A stretch of DNA of 64,000 bases from CAXXOK01 sp963664595. GTDB lineage: Bacteria > Bacillota > Clostridia > Christensenellales > Aristaeellaceae. The position numbers and the translations under genes are program-made. The stretch is from the NCBI GenBank assembly GCA_963664595.2, contig CAXXOK010000011.1, positions 310,001 through 374,000 of the forward strand, read 5' to 3'. Under the pieces are notes generated by a model. That model was not told the DNA's origin. It ran no database searches and was given only the letters and a program-made list of their open reading frames with translations. Below, piece after piece: positions 8,746 through 16,773 of the stretch (the stretch's first letter is position 1; every line of letters begins with the position of its first letter).

Positions 8746-9149
8746 TGGGTTTCGTCCTCCGTTACTTAGTACACGGACCTTTCCGGCCCGGAACGATCAC
8801 AAGTCTCTGAAAATGATATCATGGCGGTAAAAGGCCGTCAAGCATCCGCACGGCAGCCCGCGGCGGCCCCGGGCGATAACAGGCCCGGCGATTTGCAAAT
8901 AGGTTTTTGCAGGAAATTTTCCCGTGCCTTACGAACGATTGGAAATATGAAATCCGCATAAAGTATGTAAAATCGTCCGGACGTGCGCAAACCCAATTCC
9001 CGCCACCTTTTCCGCCTCCGCATGCCGGGACGGCCGTTTACATTTCCGGTTTATTTCTTACACAGGCTTTACACCCGTCCCGCATCCGGCCTTACACGGT
9101 CTTGGTATCGTAAAGCGAACGAACCAACGACAGAAAGGATGTAATTATC
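8746..9149. promoter_or_regulatory. Divergent promoter region with Pho-box-like repeats
   Basis: This 404-bp gap separates the M28 peptidase and alkaline phosphatase genes. The half nearest the phosphatase contains TTTACA (9037-9042), CTTACA (9057-9062), TTTACA (9068-9073) and CTTACA (9091-9096). The central pair has the exact 11-bp period (6 + 5) expected for PhoP boxes in Bacillota, while the outer copies are not fully in register. No TTGACA-type -35 accompanies them, as usual for activated pho promoters. I see nothing coding in the rest. Confidence 0.5.
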
Positions 9150-10637
9150 ATGAAAAAGGCAATTTCAATTCTCCTCGCATTGGTCCTCCTGCTTGCCTGT
9201 GTTTCGGCCTTTGCCGACGATGCGGCGGCGGCCCCCAAGTATGTGTTCATGTTCATCGGCGACGGCATGGGCAGCCCCCAGGTAACCGCCACCCAGTATT
9301 ATCTGGGCGCGATTGAAAACCCGGATTCCGCCGTGCCCGTGCCCGCGGAGCTCTCCTTTACCGAGTGGAAGAACGTCGGCCTGATGACCACCTACGACGC
9401 CACCTCCTTTAACCCGGACTCCGCCTCCACCGCAAGCGCCATGGCCTCCGGCATCAAAACGATGTCCGGCGTTATCAACTACAACTTCGCCGCCAAGGCC
9501 GACGGCACGCTGGCGCTGACCGACCCCGCGAAGCTCATCACCGAGTATGCCAAGGAGGCCGGTATGAAGGTCGGCGTGATCTCCACCGTGTCTTTAAACC
9601 ACGCAACCCCCGCCGCGTACTATGCCAAGCAGCAGAGCCGCAACGATTACTACGATATCGGCGTGCAGGCGCTGACCGCCTCCACCCTTGATTTTCTGGG
9701 CGGCGGCACCCTGAAAAAGATGACCGTCGAAGGCAAGCCCGGCATGGACACGCTGGCCGCCGAAAACGGCTGGACGATTGTGAACACCCTCGACGGGATC
9801 AAGGCCCTGAACGCCGACTCCGGCCGCGTGCTGTGCGTGAACCCCGATATCGCCGATGACAGCGCCATGGCCTATGAAATCGACCGCATCCACCGCGAAG
9901 CCGAAGAGGGCGAAATCCTCGGGCTTTCCGATATCGTGGAAGCGGGCATCCGCGTGCTGGACAATGAAAACGGCTTCTACATGATGGTCGAAGGCGGCAA
10001 GATTGACTGGGCGGGCCACGCCAACGACGCGGCCACCAGCATTTACGACACCATCGCCTTCTCCGATGCCGTACAGGTGGCCGTAGATTTTGCCGCCGAG
10101 CACGAAGGGGAAACCCTGATCATCGTCACCGGCGACCACGAGACCGGCGGCATGACCATCGGCTTTGCCACCACCGCCTACTCCACGCACTTTGATTATC
10201 TCCAGAACGAGACCATCGGCTTCACCAACTTCTCCGCAAAGGTTGCCGAACTGCGCGAAAGCGGCGCGTCCTTTGCGGATGCCCTGGCCCTGATCGAAGC
10301 CTGCTACGGCCTTACCACTGCGCCGGATACCAACCTGAGCCTCACCGAAGGGGACCTGGCCGCTTTGCAGGCCGCGTTTGACCTGAGCATGACCGCCTCG
10401 GACGCCCGCGCCTACACCGATACGGATACCCTGCTCTACGGCGGCTACGAGCCCCTGTCCATGGCCGTCAGCCACCTGATCAACAACAAGGCCGGGCTGA
10501 GCTACACCTCGTACGCCCACACCGGACTGCAGATCCCCGTATACGCCTTGGGCGCACAGGCCGACCTGTTCAACGGCATGTACGACAACACCGATATCTT
10601 CTCCAAGACCATGGCCGCGATGGGCCTGGCCGAGTAG
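9150..10637 (+). CDS. Secreted alkaline phosphatase
   Basis: Exported zinc/magnesium phosphomonoesterase of 495 residues that releases phosphate outside the cell. The signal peptide (LLLACVSAFA-D) also contains LLAC, so a lipoprotein form is possible, although AFA-D fits signal peptidase I. Catalytic features: the metal site FIGDGMGSPQ (Asp38), the nucleophile motif PDSASTASAMASG (Ser91), VEGGKIDWAGHANDA, and the late metal site GDHETGG (Asp329, His330). All are standard for the alkaline phosphatase superfamily. The Pho-box-like repeats upstream suggest induction by phosphate starvation. A terminator follows directly. Confidence 0.93.
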   Translation: MKKAISILLALVLLLACVSAFADDAAAAPKYVFMFIGDGMGSPQVTATQYYLGAIENPDSAVPVPAELSFTEWKNVGLMTTYDATSFNPDSASTASAMASGIKTMSGVINYNFAAKADGTLALTDPAKLITEYAKEAGMKVGVISTVSLNHATPAAYYAKQQSRNDYYDIGVQALTASTLDFLGGGTLKKMTVEGKPGMDTLAAENGWTIVNTLDGIKALNADSGRVLCVNPDIADDSAMAYEIDRIHREAEEGEILGLSDIVEAGIRVLDNENGFYMMVEGGKIDWAGHANDAATSIYDTIAFSDAVQVAVDFAAEHEGETLIIVTGDHETGGMTIGFATTAYSTHFDYLQNETIGFTNFSAKVAELRESGASFADALALIEACYGLTTAPDTNLSLTEGDLAALQAAFDLSMTASDARAYTDTDTLLYGGYEPLSMAVSHLINNKAGLSYTSYAHTGLQIPVYALGAQADLFNGMYDNTDIFSKTMAAMGLAE

Positions 10638-10655
10638 CGGCCCTCCCACACCCGA

Positions 10656-10687
10656 GGGGTTGCCGCCATGGCGGCAACCCCGTTTTT
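10656..10687 (+). terminator. Rho-independent terminator
   Basis: GGGGTTGCCGCC (10656-10667) pairs with GGCGGCAACCCC (10670-10681), followed by a T5 run. Confidence 0.88.
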
Positions 10688-10708
10688 AAAAGGAGCATTT
10701 ACGCGGAC

Positions 10709-11890
10709 ATGAAGAAACACAAAAGCAACCTGATATTCGCGGCGGTGATGATCGTGTTCTGCGGGCTTTTGTGCCTGCTGCCCGAGCCGCACCCGACCGT
10801 GTATTCCACATTGCCGCGCGTGCAGGTGCGCATCGACGCGGTGAACAACGAGGAGCTAAACCCCATCGGCATTGTGTATTCCGGCGCGCAGAAGTGTGAG
10901 ATCACGGTACTGACCGGCGATTTTAAGGGCCGCACAGGCAGCGCTGTTAACTATATGAACGCCGCGCTGGACAAGGACAAGCTGTTTCAGCCCGGGGATA
11001 TCGGCTACGCGCTGGTCAGCAGTACCACGGGCGGCCTGAGCGTTACGCTGATCGACCATTACCGGGGCCGGACCGAGCTGTGGATCATCGCCGCGCTTTC
11101 CGCGGGGCTTATTTTATTCGGCGGCATCGTGGGCTGCGGCGCGCTGATCTCATTGGCGGCCAGCACGATCATCATCTGGAAGCTGCTCATCCCGCTGCTG
11201 CTGGACAGCGTCAACCCCATTCTGGCGTCGTTTGTCACCGTGGTGGCGCTCACCGTGCTGATCGATCTGCTGGTGGCGGGCTTCACCCGGCGCTGCGCCG
11301 TGGCGCTGCTGGGTTCGCTTTCGGGCACGTTCGTCACCTGCCTGCTGGCGCTGCTGTTTACCGGCTGGCTGAAGCTGGACGGCGGGGATATCCCCTATCT
11401 GGTGCCGCTGCTATCGCAGTCATCGCTCCAGCTGGATTCGCGGGCGCTGTTCATCGGGATGATGTTTATCGCCAACTCCGGCGCGGTGATGGACCTGAGC
11501 ATGGATATCGCCGTATCCTGCCATGAGGTGCAGCGCCACAGCTGCGGTATCTCCCGCCGCGAGCTGTTTACAAGCGGCACGGTGATCGGCCGCAACGTGC
11601 TGGGCACGATGGCGACCACGCTGATGCTTGCTTACTCCGGCAATTACCTGTCGATGCTGATGTACTTTGCGGGGCAGGGCACCCCGCCCGGCGATATTAT
11701 CAACCTGAAATACGTATCCAGCCAGCTTCTCAACACGCTGGTGGGCAGCTTCGGGCTGGTCGCCACCGCGCCGATCACCGCGCTGATCGCCTCGGCGATG
11801 TATGTGCCTATCAAAGGGCAGGCGGGGACGGCGGGCAATGAAACAGGCCTGCTTTCCTCGCCTCCCGCCGGACAGGAACTCCGCTCCTGA
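10709..11890 (+). CDS. YibE/F-family membrane protein
   Basis: Multi-pass inner-membrane protein of 393 residues. One N-terminal membrane segment is followed by an extracytoplasmic domain of about 90 residues (CEITVLTGDFKG, FQPGDIGYALV), then seven or so helices. The YibE/F signature is clear: TELWIIAALSAGLILFGG early in the membrane domain, FIGMMFIANSGAVMDLSMDIA, and GRNVLGTMATTLMLAYSGN. The family is widespread in Bacillota and its function is not established; transport has been suggested. The stop codon is immediately followed by the first palindrome flank of repeat copy A. Confidence 0.87.
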   Translation: MKKHKSNLIFAAVMIVFCGLLCLLPEPHPTVYSTLPRVQVRIDAVNNEELNPIGIVYSGAQKCEITVLTGDFKGRTGSAVNYMNAALDKDKLFQPGDIGYALVSSTTGGLSVTLIDHYRGRTELWIIAALSAGLILFGGIVGCGALISLAASTIIIWKLLIPLLLDSVNPILASFVTVVALTVLIDLLVAGFTRRCAVALLGSLSGTFVTCLLALLFTGWLKLDGGDIPYLVPLLSQSSLQLDSRALFIGMMFIANSGAVMDLSMDIAVSCHEVQRHSCGISRRELFTSGTVIGRNVLGTMATTLMLAYSGNYLSMLMYFAGQGTPPGDIINLKYVSSQLLNTLVGSFGLVATAPITALIASAMYVPIKGQAGTAGNETGLLSSPPAGQELRS

Positions 11891-11923
11891 AAGGCCAAGG
11901 GCCGCGCAATTCCGCGTGGCCCT

Positions 11924-12111
11924 CAGCCTGTCAAAGAACCTCTTCGGGTCGTTATCGCCGCTCGCTTCATAGCGCCTTGGGCGCTGTTCGCTCGTTTACC
12001 CCTTTGTTGTAACGCAAGCCTTTGGGGTTCCACCCCAATCCCCGGCAAGGGTTTCACCCCTGCACCCTGACCAGGGCTTTCAGCCCTGGACCCTTCTTTT
12101 TTGACAGGCCA
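11924..12111 (+). mobile_element. 188-bp palindrome-flanked repeat, copy A
   Basis: One of four near-identical elements in this window. Its left end CAGCCTGTCAAAG and right end CTTTTTTGACAGGCCA form imperfect terminal inverted repeats. The flanks 11898-11923 and 12112-12137 are a 26-bp direct duplication with two mismatches, and each copy is a palindrome (AGGGCCGCGC / GCGYGGCCCT arms). Inside are several short hairpins, the last being CCAGGGC/GCCCTGG (12071-12089) followed by CCCTTCTTTTTT, a terminator-like end. It lies between the convergent YibE/F and metY genes. Frames crossing it are not believable genes. It looks like a small non-autonomous mobile element. Confidence 0.75.
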
Positions 12112-12156
12112 AGGGCCGCGCATTTCCGCGCGGCCCTGTGTTATTCTTCGGTTCTC

Positions 12157-13440
12157 TTATACGCCTGCCAGCGCCTGCCCCAGATCCGCGATCAGGTCGT
12201 CGATATGCTCGGTGCCCACGGAAAGCCGGATGGTGTTGGGGGTAATTCCGGCCGCCCGCAGCTCCGCTTCGCTCAGCTGGCTGTGGGTGGTGGAAGCGGG
12301 GTGGATGATGAGCGATTTCACATCGGCCACATTGGCCAGCAGCGAAAAGATCTGCATGCGCTCGGTCAGCGTTCTGGCCTGCTCCGCCGTGCCCTTCAGC
12401 TCGAACGTGAAAATGGAACCGGCTCCGTTGGGAAAATAGCGTCGGTACAGCGCGTGGCACGGGCTTGCTTCCAGCGCGGGATGGTTGACGCGCTCCACTT
12501 TGGGGTGGGCGGCTAAAAAGTTTACAACGCCCAGCGCGTTTTGCACGTGCCGCTCCATGCGCAGCGACAGCGTTTCCAGCCCCTGCAAAAACAGGAAGGC
12601 GTTAAAGGGGCTCAGGGCCGCGCCGGTATCCCGCAGCAGCACGACGCGCGCCCGCGTGATGTAGGCCGCGCTGCCCGCCACCTGCGTAAACCGCGCGCCG
12701 TGGTAGCTCTCGCAGGGCTCCGTCAGGCCGGGAAACCTGCCGGACGCAGCCCAGTCAAATCGGCCGCCGTCCACGATCACGCCGCCGATGGAGGTGCCGT
12801 GCCCGCCGATGAACTTGGTGGCTGAGTGCACCACAATGTCCGCGCCGTGCTCCAGAGGGCGCAGCAGATAGGGCGTGGCGAAGGTGTTGTCGATGATTAG
12901 CGGCAGGCCGTGGCGGTGCGCCACATCGGCAAGGGCGCGGATATCGGCCACGTTGCTGTTGGGGTTGCCCAGGGTTTCGGTGTAGAGCGCCTTGGTGTTT
13001 TCGCGGATGGCGGCTTCAAACGCCGCGGGATCGTCGCCGTCCACAAACGCCGTCTCAATGCCGATCTCCTTGAACGTGTGGGCAAACAGGCCGTAGGTGC
13101 CCCCGTAGATGGCGGCGGACGAAACAATGTGGTCGCCCGCGCCCGCGAGGTTGCGGATGGCGCAGTCAATGGCGGCCAGCCCGCTGGCCAGCGCCAGCGC
13201 GCCCACGCCGCCCTCCAGCGCGGCCATGCGCTTTTCAAACACATCGGTGGTCGGGTTCATGATCCGGGTATAAATGTTTCCTTCCTCAGCCAGGGCAAAG
13301 CGGGCGGCGGCCGACGCGGAATCCGGGAACACATAGGAGGTCGTCTGGTAAATCGGCACGGCGCGCGCGCCTGTCGCGGGATCGGGGTTCTCCTGCCCGG
13401 CATGCAGCTGCAGGGTTTCAAATTTCAGCGTATGGGGCAT
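12157..13440 (-). CDS. metY: O-acetylhomoserine/O-acetylserine sulfhydrylase
   Basis: PLP enzyme of the Cys/Met metabolism family, 427 residues, making homocysteine from O-acetylhomoserine and sulfide. Diagnostic features: an N-terminal FETLQLHAGQ, the PYQTTSY-like segment PIYQTTSYVFPD, YTRIMNPT, IDNTFATPYL and the PLP lysine in HSATKFIGGHGT. The length and the insert with RFTQVAGSAAYITRAR fit MetY rather than the shorter cystathionine synthases and lyases. It follows cysK by 11 bases on the same strand with its own GGAGG site, so both are probably co-transcribed and controlled by the divergent Rrf2 protein. Confidence 0.9.
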   Translation of the reverse strand: MPHTLKFETLQLHAGQENPDPATGARAVPIYQTTSYVFPDSASAAARFALAEEGNIYTRIMNPTTDVFEKRMAALEGGVGALALASGLAAIDCAIRNLAGAGDHIVSSAAIYGGTYGLFAHTFKEIGIETAFVDGDDPAAFEAAIRENTKALYTETLGNPNSNVADIRALADVAHRHGLPLIIDNTFATPYLLRPLEHGADIVVHSATKFIGGHGTSIGGVIVDGGRFDWAASGRFPGLTEPCESYHGARFTQVAGSAAYITRARVVLLRDTGAALSPFNAFLFLQGLETLSLRMERHVQNALGVVNFLAAHPKVERVNHPALEASPCHALYRRYFPNGAGSIFTFELKGTAEQARTLTERMQIFSLLANVADVKSLIIHPASTTHSQLSEAELRAAGITPNTIRLSVGTEHIDDLIADLGQALAGV

Positions 13441-13451
13441 ACTGCGCCTCC

Positions 13452-14381
13452 TTATTCAAAAAACAGGGGGGTGGAAAGGTAGCGTTCTCCGGTATCGGGC
13501 AAGATCACCACAATGTGCTTGCCCTTGTTTTCCCCGCGCCTGGCCAACTGGATGGCGGCCCAGAGCGCCGCGCCGGACGAGATGCCCGCAAGCAGGCCCT
13601 CTTCCCTGGCCAGCTCGCGCGCGGCGGCCATGGCGTCGTCGCCCTTTACGCGGATGATTTCATCCAGAATCTTTATGTTGAGCACCTTGGGTACAAAGCC
13701 CGCGCCGATGCCCTGGATAGGATGCGGGCCCGCCGTGCCGCCGCTCAATACCGGGGATGCGTCCGGCTCCACGGCCACTACCTGTACCGCTTTGTTCTTT
13801 TCCTTCAGGTATTCGCCGGTCCCCGTAACGGTGCCGCCCGTGCCCACACCCGCAACGAAAATATCCACCTGGCCGTCCGTATCGGCCCAGATTTCCGGGC
13901 CCGTGGTTTTGCGGTGCGCCTCGGGGTTGGCAGGGTTTACAAACTGGCCGGGGATGAACGAGCCCGGCGTTTCTCTGGCCAGCTCATCCGCTTTCTCAAT
14001 CGCGCCCTTCATGCCCTTGGCGCCCTCGGTGAGCACCAGCTCCGCGCCGTAGGCCTTGAGGAGGTTGCGCCGTTCCACGCTCATGGTTTCCGGCATGGTG
14101 AGAATCAGACGGTAGCCACGCGCCGCCGCCACGCTCGCCAGCCCGATGCCGGTGTTGCCGCTGGTCGGCTCAATGATCACCGCGCCGGGCTTGAGCACGC
14201 CCCGTGCCTCCGCGTCGTCAATCATGGCCTTGCCGATGCGGTCCTTCACGCTGCCGCCGGGGTTTCTGCCTTCCACCTTTGCCAGGAGCACCGCGTTTAA
14301 CTGTTGGTTCTTCATGATACCGTTCAACTGCATCAGCGGCGTGCCGCCGATCATTTCGGTTAAATTCTGTTTAATATTCAT
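13452..14381 (-). CDS. cysK: Cysteine synthase A (O-acetylserine sulfhydrylase)
   Basis: PLP-dependent enzyme of about 309 residues converting O-acetylserine plus sulfide to cysteine. The PLP lysine lies in NPGGSVKDRIG, the substrate loop in EPTSGNTGIGLA, and the phosphate-binding loop in GVGTGGTVTG; SSGAALWAA near the C-terminus is also typical. A start 15 bases further upstream (14396) would place the GGAGG ribosome binding site inside the gene, so the ATG at 14381 is chosen. It is the first gene of cysK-metY and has a good promoter with an operator-like motif over the start site. Confidence 0.93.
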   Translation of the reverse strand: MNIKQNLTEMIGGTPLMQLNGIMKNQQLNAVLLAKVEGRNPGGSVKDRIGKAMIDDAEARGVLKPGAVIIEPTSGNTGIGLASVAAARGYRLILTMPETMSVERRNLLKAYGAELVLTEGAKGMKGAIEKADELARETPGSFIPGQFVNPANPEAHRKTTGPEIWADTDGQVDIFVAGVGTGGTVTGTGEYLKEKNKAVQVVAVEPDASPVLSGGTAGPHPIQGIGAGFVPKVLNIKILDEIIRVKGDDAMAAARELAREEGLLAGISSGAALWAAIQLARRGENKGKHIVVILPDTGERYLSTPLFFE

Positions 14382-14406
14382 TCTCGAATCCTCCATTCAA
14401 CTAATT

Positions 14407-14457
14407 CATATATGATTAGTATGTTTACAGTATACTCCAGCCATATAAAGCCGTCAA
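14407..14457 (-). promoter_or_regulatory. cysK promoter with candidate Rrf2 operator
   Basis: On the minus strand TTGACG (14452-14457), a 17-bp spacer and TATACT (14429-14434) form a good promoter. Just downstream, 14407-14423 (on the plus strand CATAT-N3-AT-N-AGTATG) matches the sequence at the same position of the opposing promoter, so a regulator bound there would block initiation. Confidence 0.7.
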
Positions 14458-14464
14458 TCCCCTC

Positions 14465-14514
14465 TTGACAAAAATTTCTTCCATGCATACACTAAAACAT
14501 ATTCAATCAGTATG
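14465..14514 (+). promoter_or_regulatory. Rrf2 gene promoter with matching operator
   Basis: TTGACA (14465-14470), a 17-bp spacer and TACACT (14488-14493). The 17-mer at 14498-14514 repeats the CATAT-N3-AT-N-AGTATG pattern found at 14407-14423, placing it over the transcription start. This suggests autoregulation together with control of cysK-metY. Confidence 0.7.
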
Positions 14515-14530
14515 AAAACGAGGAGATACA

Positions 14531-14977
14531 ATGAAGATATCCGCAAGGGGGCGCTATGCGCTGGCGGCGACAGTCAGCATGGCGGCCTGCCACGTAACCG
14601 GCGAAAACATCACCGTGATCAGCCTTTCCGAAAGCCTTGGAATTTCCAAGATCTATTTGGAACAGGTATTTTCGCTGCTGAAAAAGGCGGATATCGTATC
14701 CTCCCACAAGGGGGCGCAGGGGGGCTACCGGCTTTCCCGCCCACCCGCCGGCATCACGGCGCTGGAGGTGCTTTCCGCCGCCGATCTGTCATTATTTGAG
14801 GAGGCCGGGGACACCGTGGCCGATAAAGCCCCCGCGCTGGAAAACACGCTGCGCCAATCGGTGTTCGGCGCGGTGGACGGCGCGGTACGCGAAACGCTTC
14901 AGGCACTCACCCTGCAAACACTCTCTGACGAAATGACCCGCAAACAAGAAAACCAAAGCTATATGTTTTACATTTAA
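14531..14977 (+). CDS. Rrf2-family transcriptional regulator (CymR-like)
   Basis: DNA-binding protein of 148 residues. The Rrf2 winged helix-turn-helix is plain: MKISARGRYAL at the start, the recognition region SLSESLGISKIYLEQVFSLL, and the wing KGAQGGYRLSRPP. The three cysteines that ligate an iron-sulfur cluster in IscR/NsrR are absent (only one Cys, near residue 20), which points to a CymR-type sensor of cysteine supply, in keeping with the divergent cysK-metY genes. In CymR systems cysteine synthase can bind the regulator directly; whether that happens here is unknown. Confidence 0.88.
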   Translation: MKISARGRYALAATVSMAACHVTGENITVISLSESLGISKIYLEQVFSLLKKADIVSSHKGAQGGYRLSRPPAGITALEVLSAADLSLFEEAGDTVADKAPALENTLRQSVFGAVDGAVRETLQALTLQTLSDEMTRKQENQSYMFYI

Positions 14978-14988
14978 CGGAGCAAGCT

Positions 14989-16773
14989 ATGACGAAACAA
15001 CAGTTACCGGTTCCCCTGAGGCTGCTCGCCGCGCTTGTGATTGGCGCGGGTTGCGCCCTGTACGCTCCGTTTGCGCCGCTGCGGCTGTCGGCGCTGACGG
15101 CGGTATCGTTTCTGCTCACGGGCTGCGCGGGCTTCCTGCTCACGGGCGGGCTGGCGGGGCGGCTGCACCGGCGGCTGGTGCGCTTTGCGCTGCCGCTCTC
15201 CTTTTGCCTCGCGCTCAGCTTTGTGCTGGGCGAGCAGCTGCAGGTGTACGGCACGCTTGCGCTGCGGCCCGAGAACGCGCTGACCCTGGCCGGGTTCTGG
15301 GCGCTTTGGTTTTTCCTGCTGTGCCATCTGTTCGTCACGGTTCCCGCGTGGCTGAAGCCCGCACGGCCGCAAAAAAGGCTGCACAGCACCCCGCTTTTGT
15401 GGAGCGTGTGCCTTTCCTTCTGCGTGCTGGCCGCCAGCTGGCTTTTCGCGTTTTATCCCATCATGACCAATTATGATATCCACGCCCACCTGTTGCAGCT
15501 CGTAACCGGGCAGTACGAAACCCACCATTCCCTGCTTTATACATTGCTGATTCAGGGCTTGCTCCGGCTCTCGTCCGCGCTCGGGTTTGCCAACGCCTGG
15601 GCGTTTTTGGTGCTCGGGCTTATACAAATGGCGGTGATGGCTCTGTCCATCGGCTATGGGCTGATCAGCCTGAACGCCGCCGGGGCGGACCGGCGCGCCG
15701 TGATCGCCGCGGCGGTGTACTACTGCCTGTTTCCGCTGTTTGGGTATTTTGCGTTTTCCACCACCAAGGACACGCTGTTTGCCTGCTTTATCCTGCTGAC
15801 GGCTATCGAGCTGTACCGGCTGTCCTGCGAATCCGGCGGGGTGTGGAGCCGGGTGCGCATGGCGCTGTTTGCCACGCTCGCGTGCCTGATGCGCTATAAC
15901 GGCGCCGCAACGCTGATCCTGCTGTTTTGCGCCGTAGTCGTGCTCGCGCTGTACCGCCTGGCAAGGCATATCCGGCTGTCGGCAATGATGAAGCGCATGC
16001 TCATCCTGCTGCCGGTGATGCTGGCGCTCGCCACCGGCGCGGGCGCGCTGCTCAGCCTGGCTACCGGCGCCGTTACCCCGGAAACCGTCAACCGCGACAA
16101 GCTCAGCCTGCCGCTGCAGCAGATGGCCCGCGTGCTGCTAACCGCCCAGGACGAAGCGGATATCGCCCGCATTGAAGGGCTGTTCGGCGTGGAGGACATC
16201 CGCGAGCGCTACCGCCCCGATATCTCCGATCCCGTAAAGGCGGCGTTCCTCTACCCCGATGAAAACGTCGTCAACGCGCTCCGCGCCTGGCTGAAAATAG
16301 GCGTCAAATACCCCAAGGCCTATCTGGAGGCGTTTTTGGAGCTCACGCGCGGCGCGTGGTTTACGGATGATCTGTCCCACACCAAAATCGATTTCTGGCT
16401 CAGCTACACGGGCTATCTGGAAACCACGCAGAAATATCAGGAAACCGCCATTCCCATCGCTTATCACACAGCATGGCCCGCGCTGCGCGCGTTTTGGGAA
16501 CGGACGTTCATGGACAACCGCTATCTGAACGTGCCGATGCTGCGCTATCTGTTTGCGCTGGGAGTTCAAACCTGGACAATAGTCATCGCGCTGTGCTATG
16601 CGGCCTACCACCGGCGGCGGCACGCCATGCGCCTGCTGCTGTTTGCGCTGTGCGTACTGCTGCCGCTGTTCCTGCTGCCGTGCATGATCAGCCGGTATTT
16701 CCTGCCGCTGTTTTTGCTCAATCCCCTGTGCCTGCTGGCGATTACCACCCGTAAGGAGAACGCGACCGCATGA
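14989..16773 (+). CDS. Multi-pass membrane protein, DUF6020-like
   Basis: Integral membrane protein of 594 residues with roughly 12 helices in two blocks, separated by a cytoplasmic or external region (about 365-500) with few hydrophobic stretches. Motifs resembling the DUF6020 group include FYPIMTNYDIHAHLLQLVTGQYETHHSLLYTLLI and a late YFLPLF. The acidic-loop layout after an early helix recalls GT-C sugar transferases, so lipid-linked glycan transfer is possible. The gene starts 11 bases after the Rrf2 gene and overlaps the next start codon by ATGA, so all three may share a transcript. Function unknown. Confidence 0.6.
   Translation: MTKQQLPVPLRLLAALVIGAGCALYAPFAPLRLSALTAVSFLLTGCAGFLLTGGLAGRLHRRLVRFALPLSFCLALSFVLGEQLQVYGTLALRPENALTLAGFWALWFFLLCHLFVTVPAWLKPARPQKRLHSTPLLWSVCLSFCVLAASWLFAFYPIMTNYDIHAHLLQLVTGQYETHHSLLYTLLIQGLLRLSSALGFANAWAFLVLGLIQMAVMALSIGYGLISLNAAGADRRAVIAAAVYYCLFPLFGYFAFSTTKDTLFACFILLTAIELYRLSCESGGVWSRVRMALFATLACLMRYNGAATLILLFCAVVVLALYRLARHIRLSAMMKRMLILLPVMLALATGAGALLSLATGAVTPETVNRDKLSLPLQQMARVLLTAQDEADIARIEGLFGVEDIRERYRPDISDPVKAAFLYPDENVVNALRAWLKIGVKYPKAYLEAFLELTRGAWFTDDLSHTKIDFWLSYTGYLETTQKYQETAIPIAYHTAWPALRAFWERTFMDNRYLNVPMLRYLFALGVQTWTIVIALCYAAYHRRRHAMRLLLFALCVLLPLFLLPCMISRYFLPLFLLNPLCLLAITTRKENATA

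Noticed and set aside
12022..12516. Open frames running through repeat copies (also at 20.0, 28.9 and 42.2 kb)
   Set aside because: The peptides differ only as the repeat differs, change frame between copies and extend into unrelated flanks; treated as non-coding repeat.
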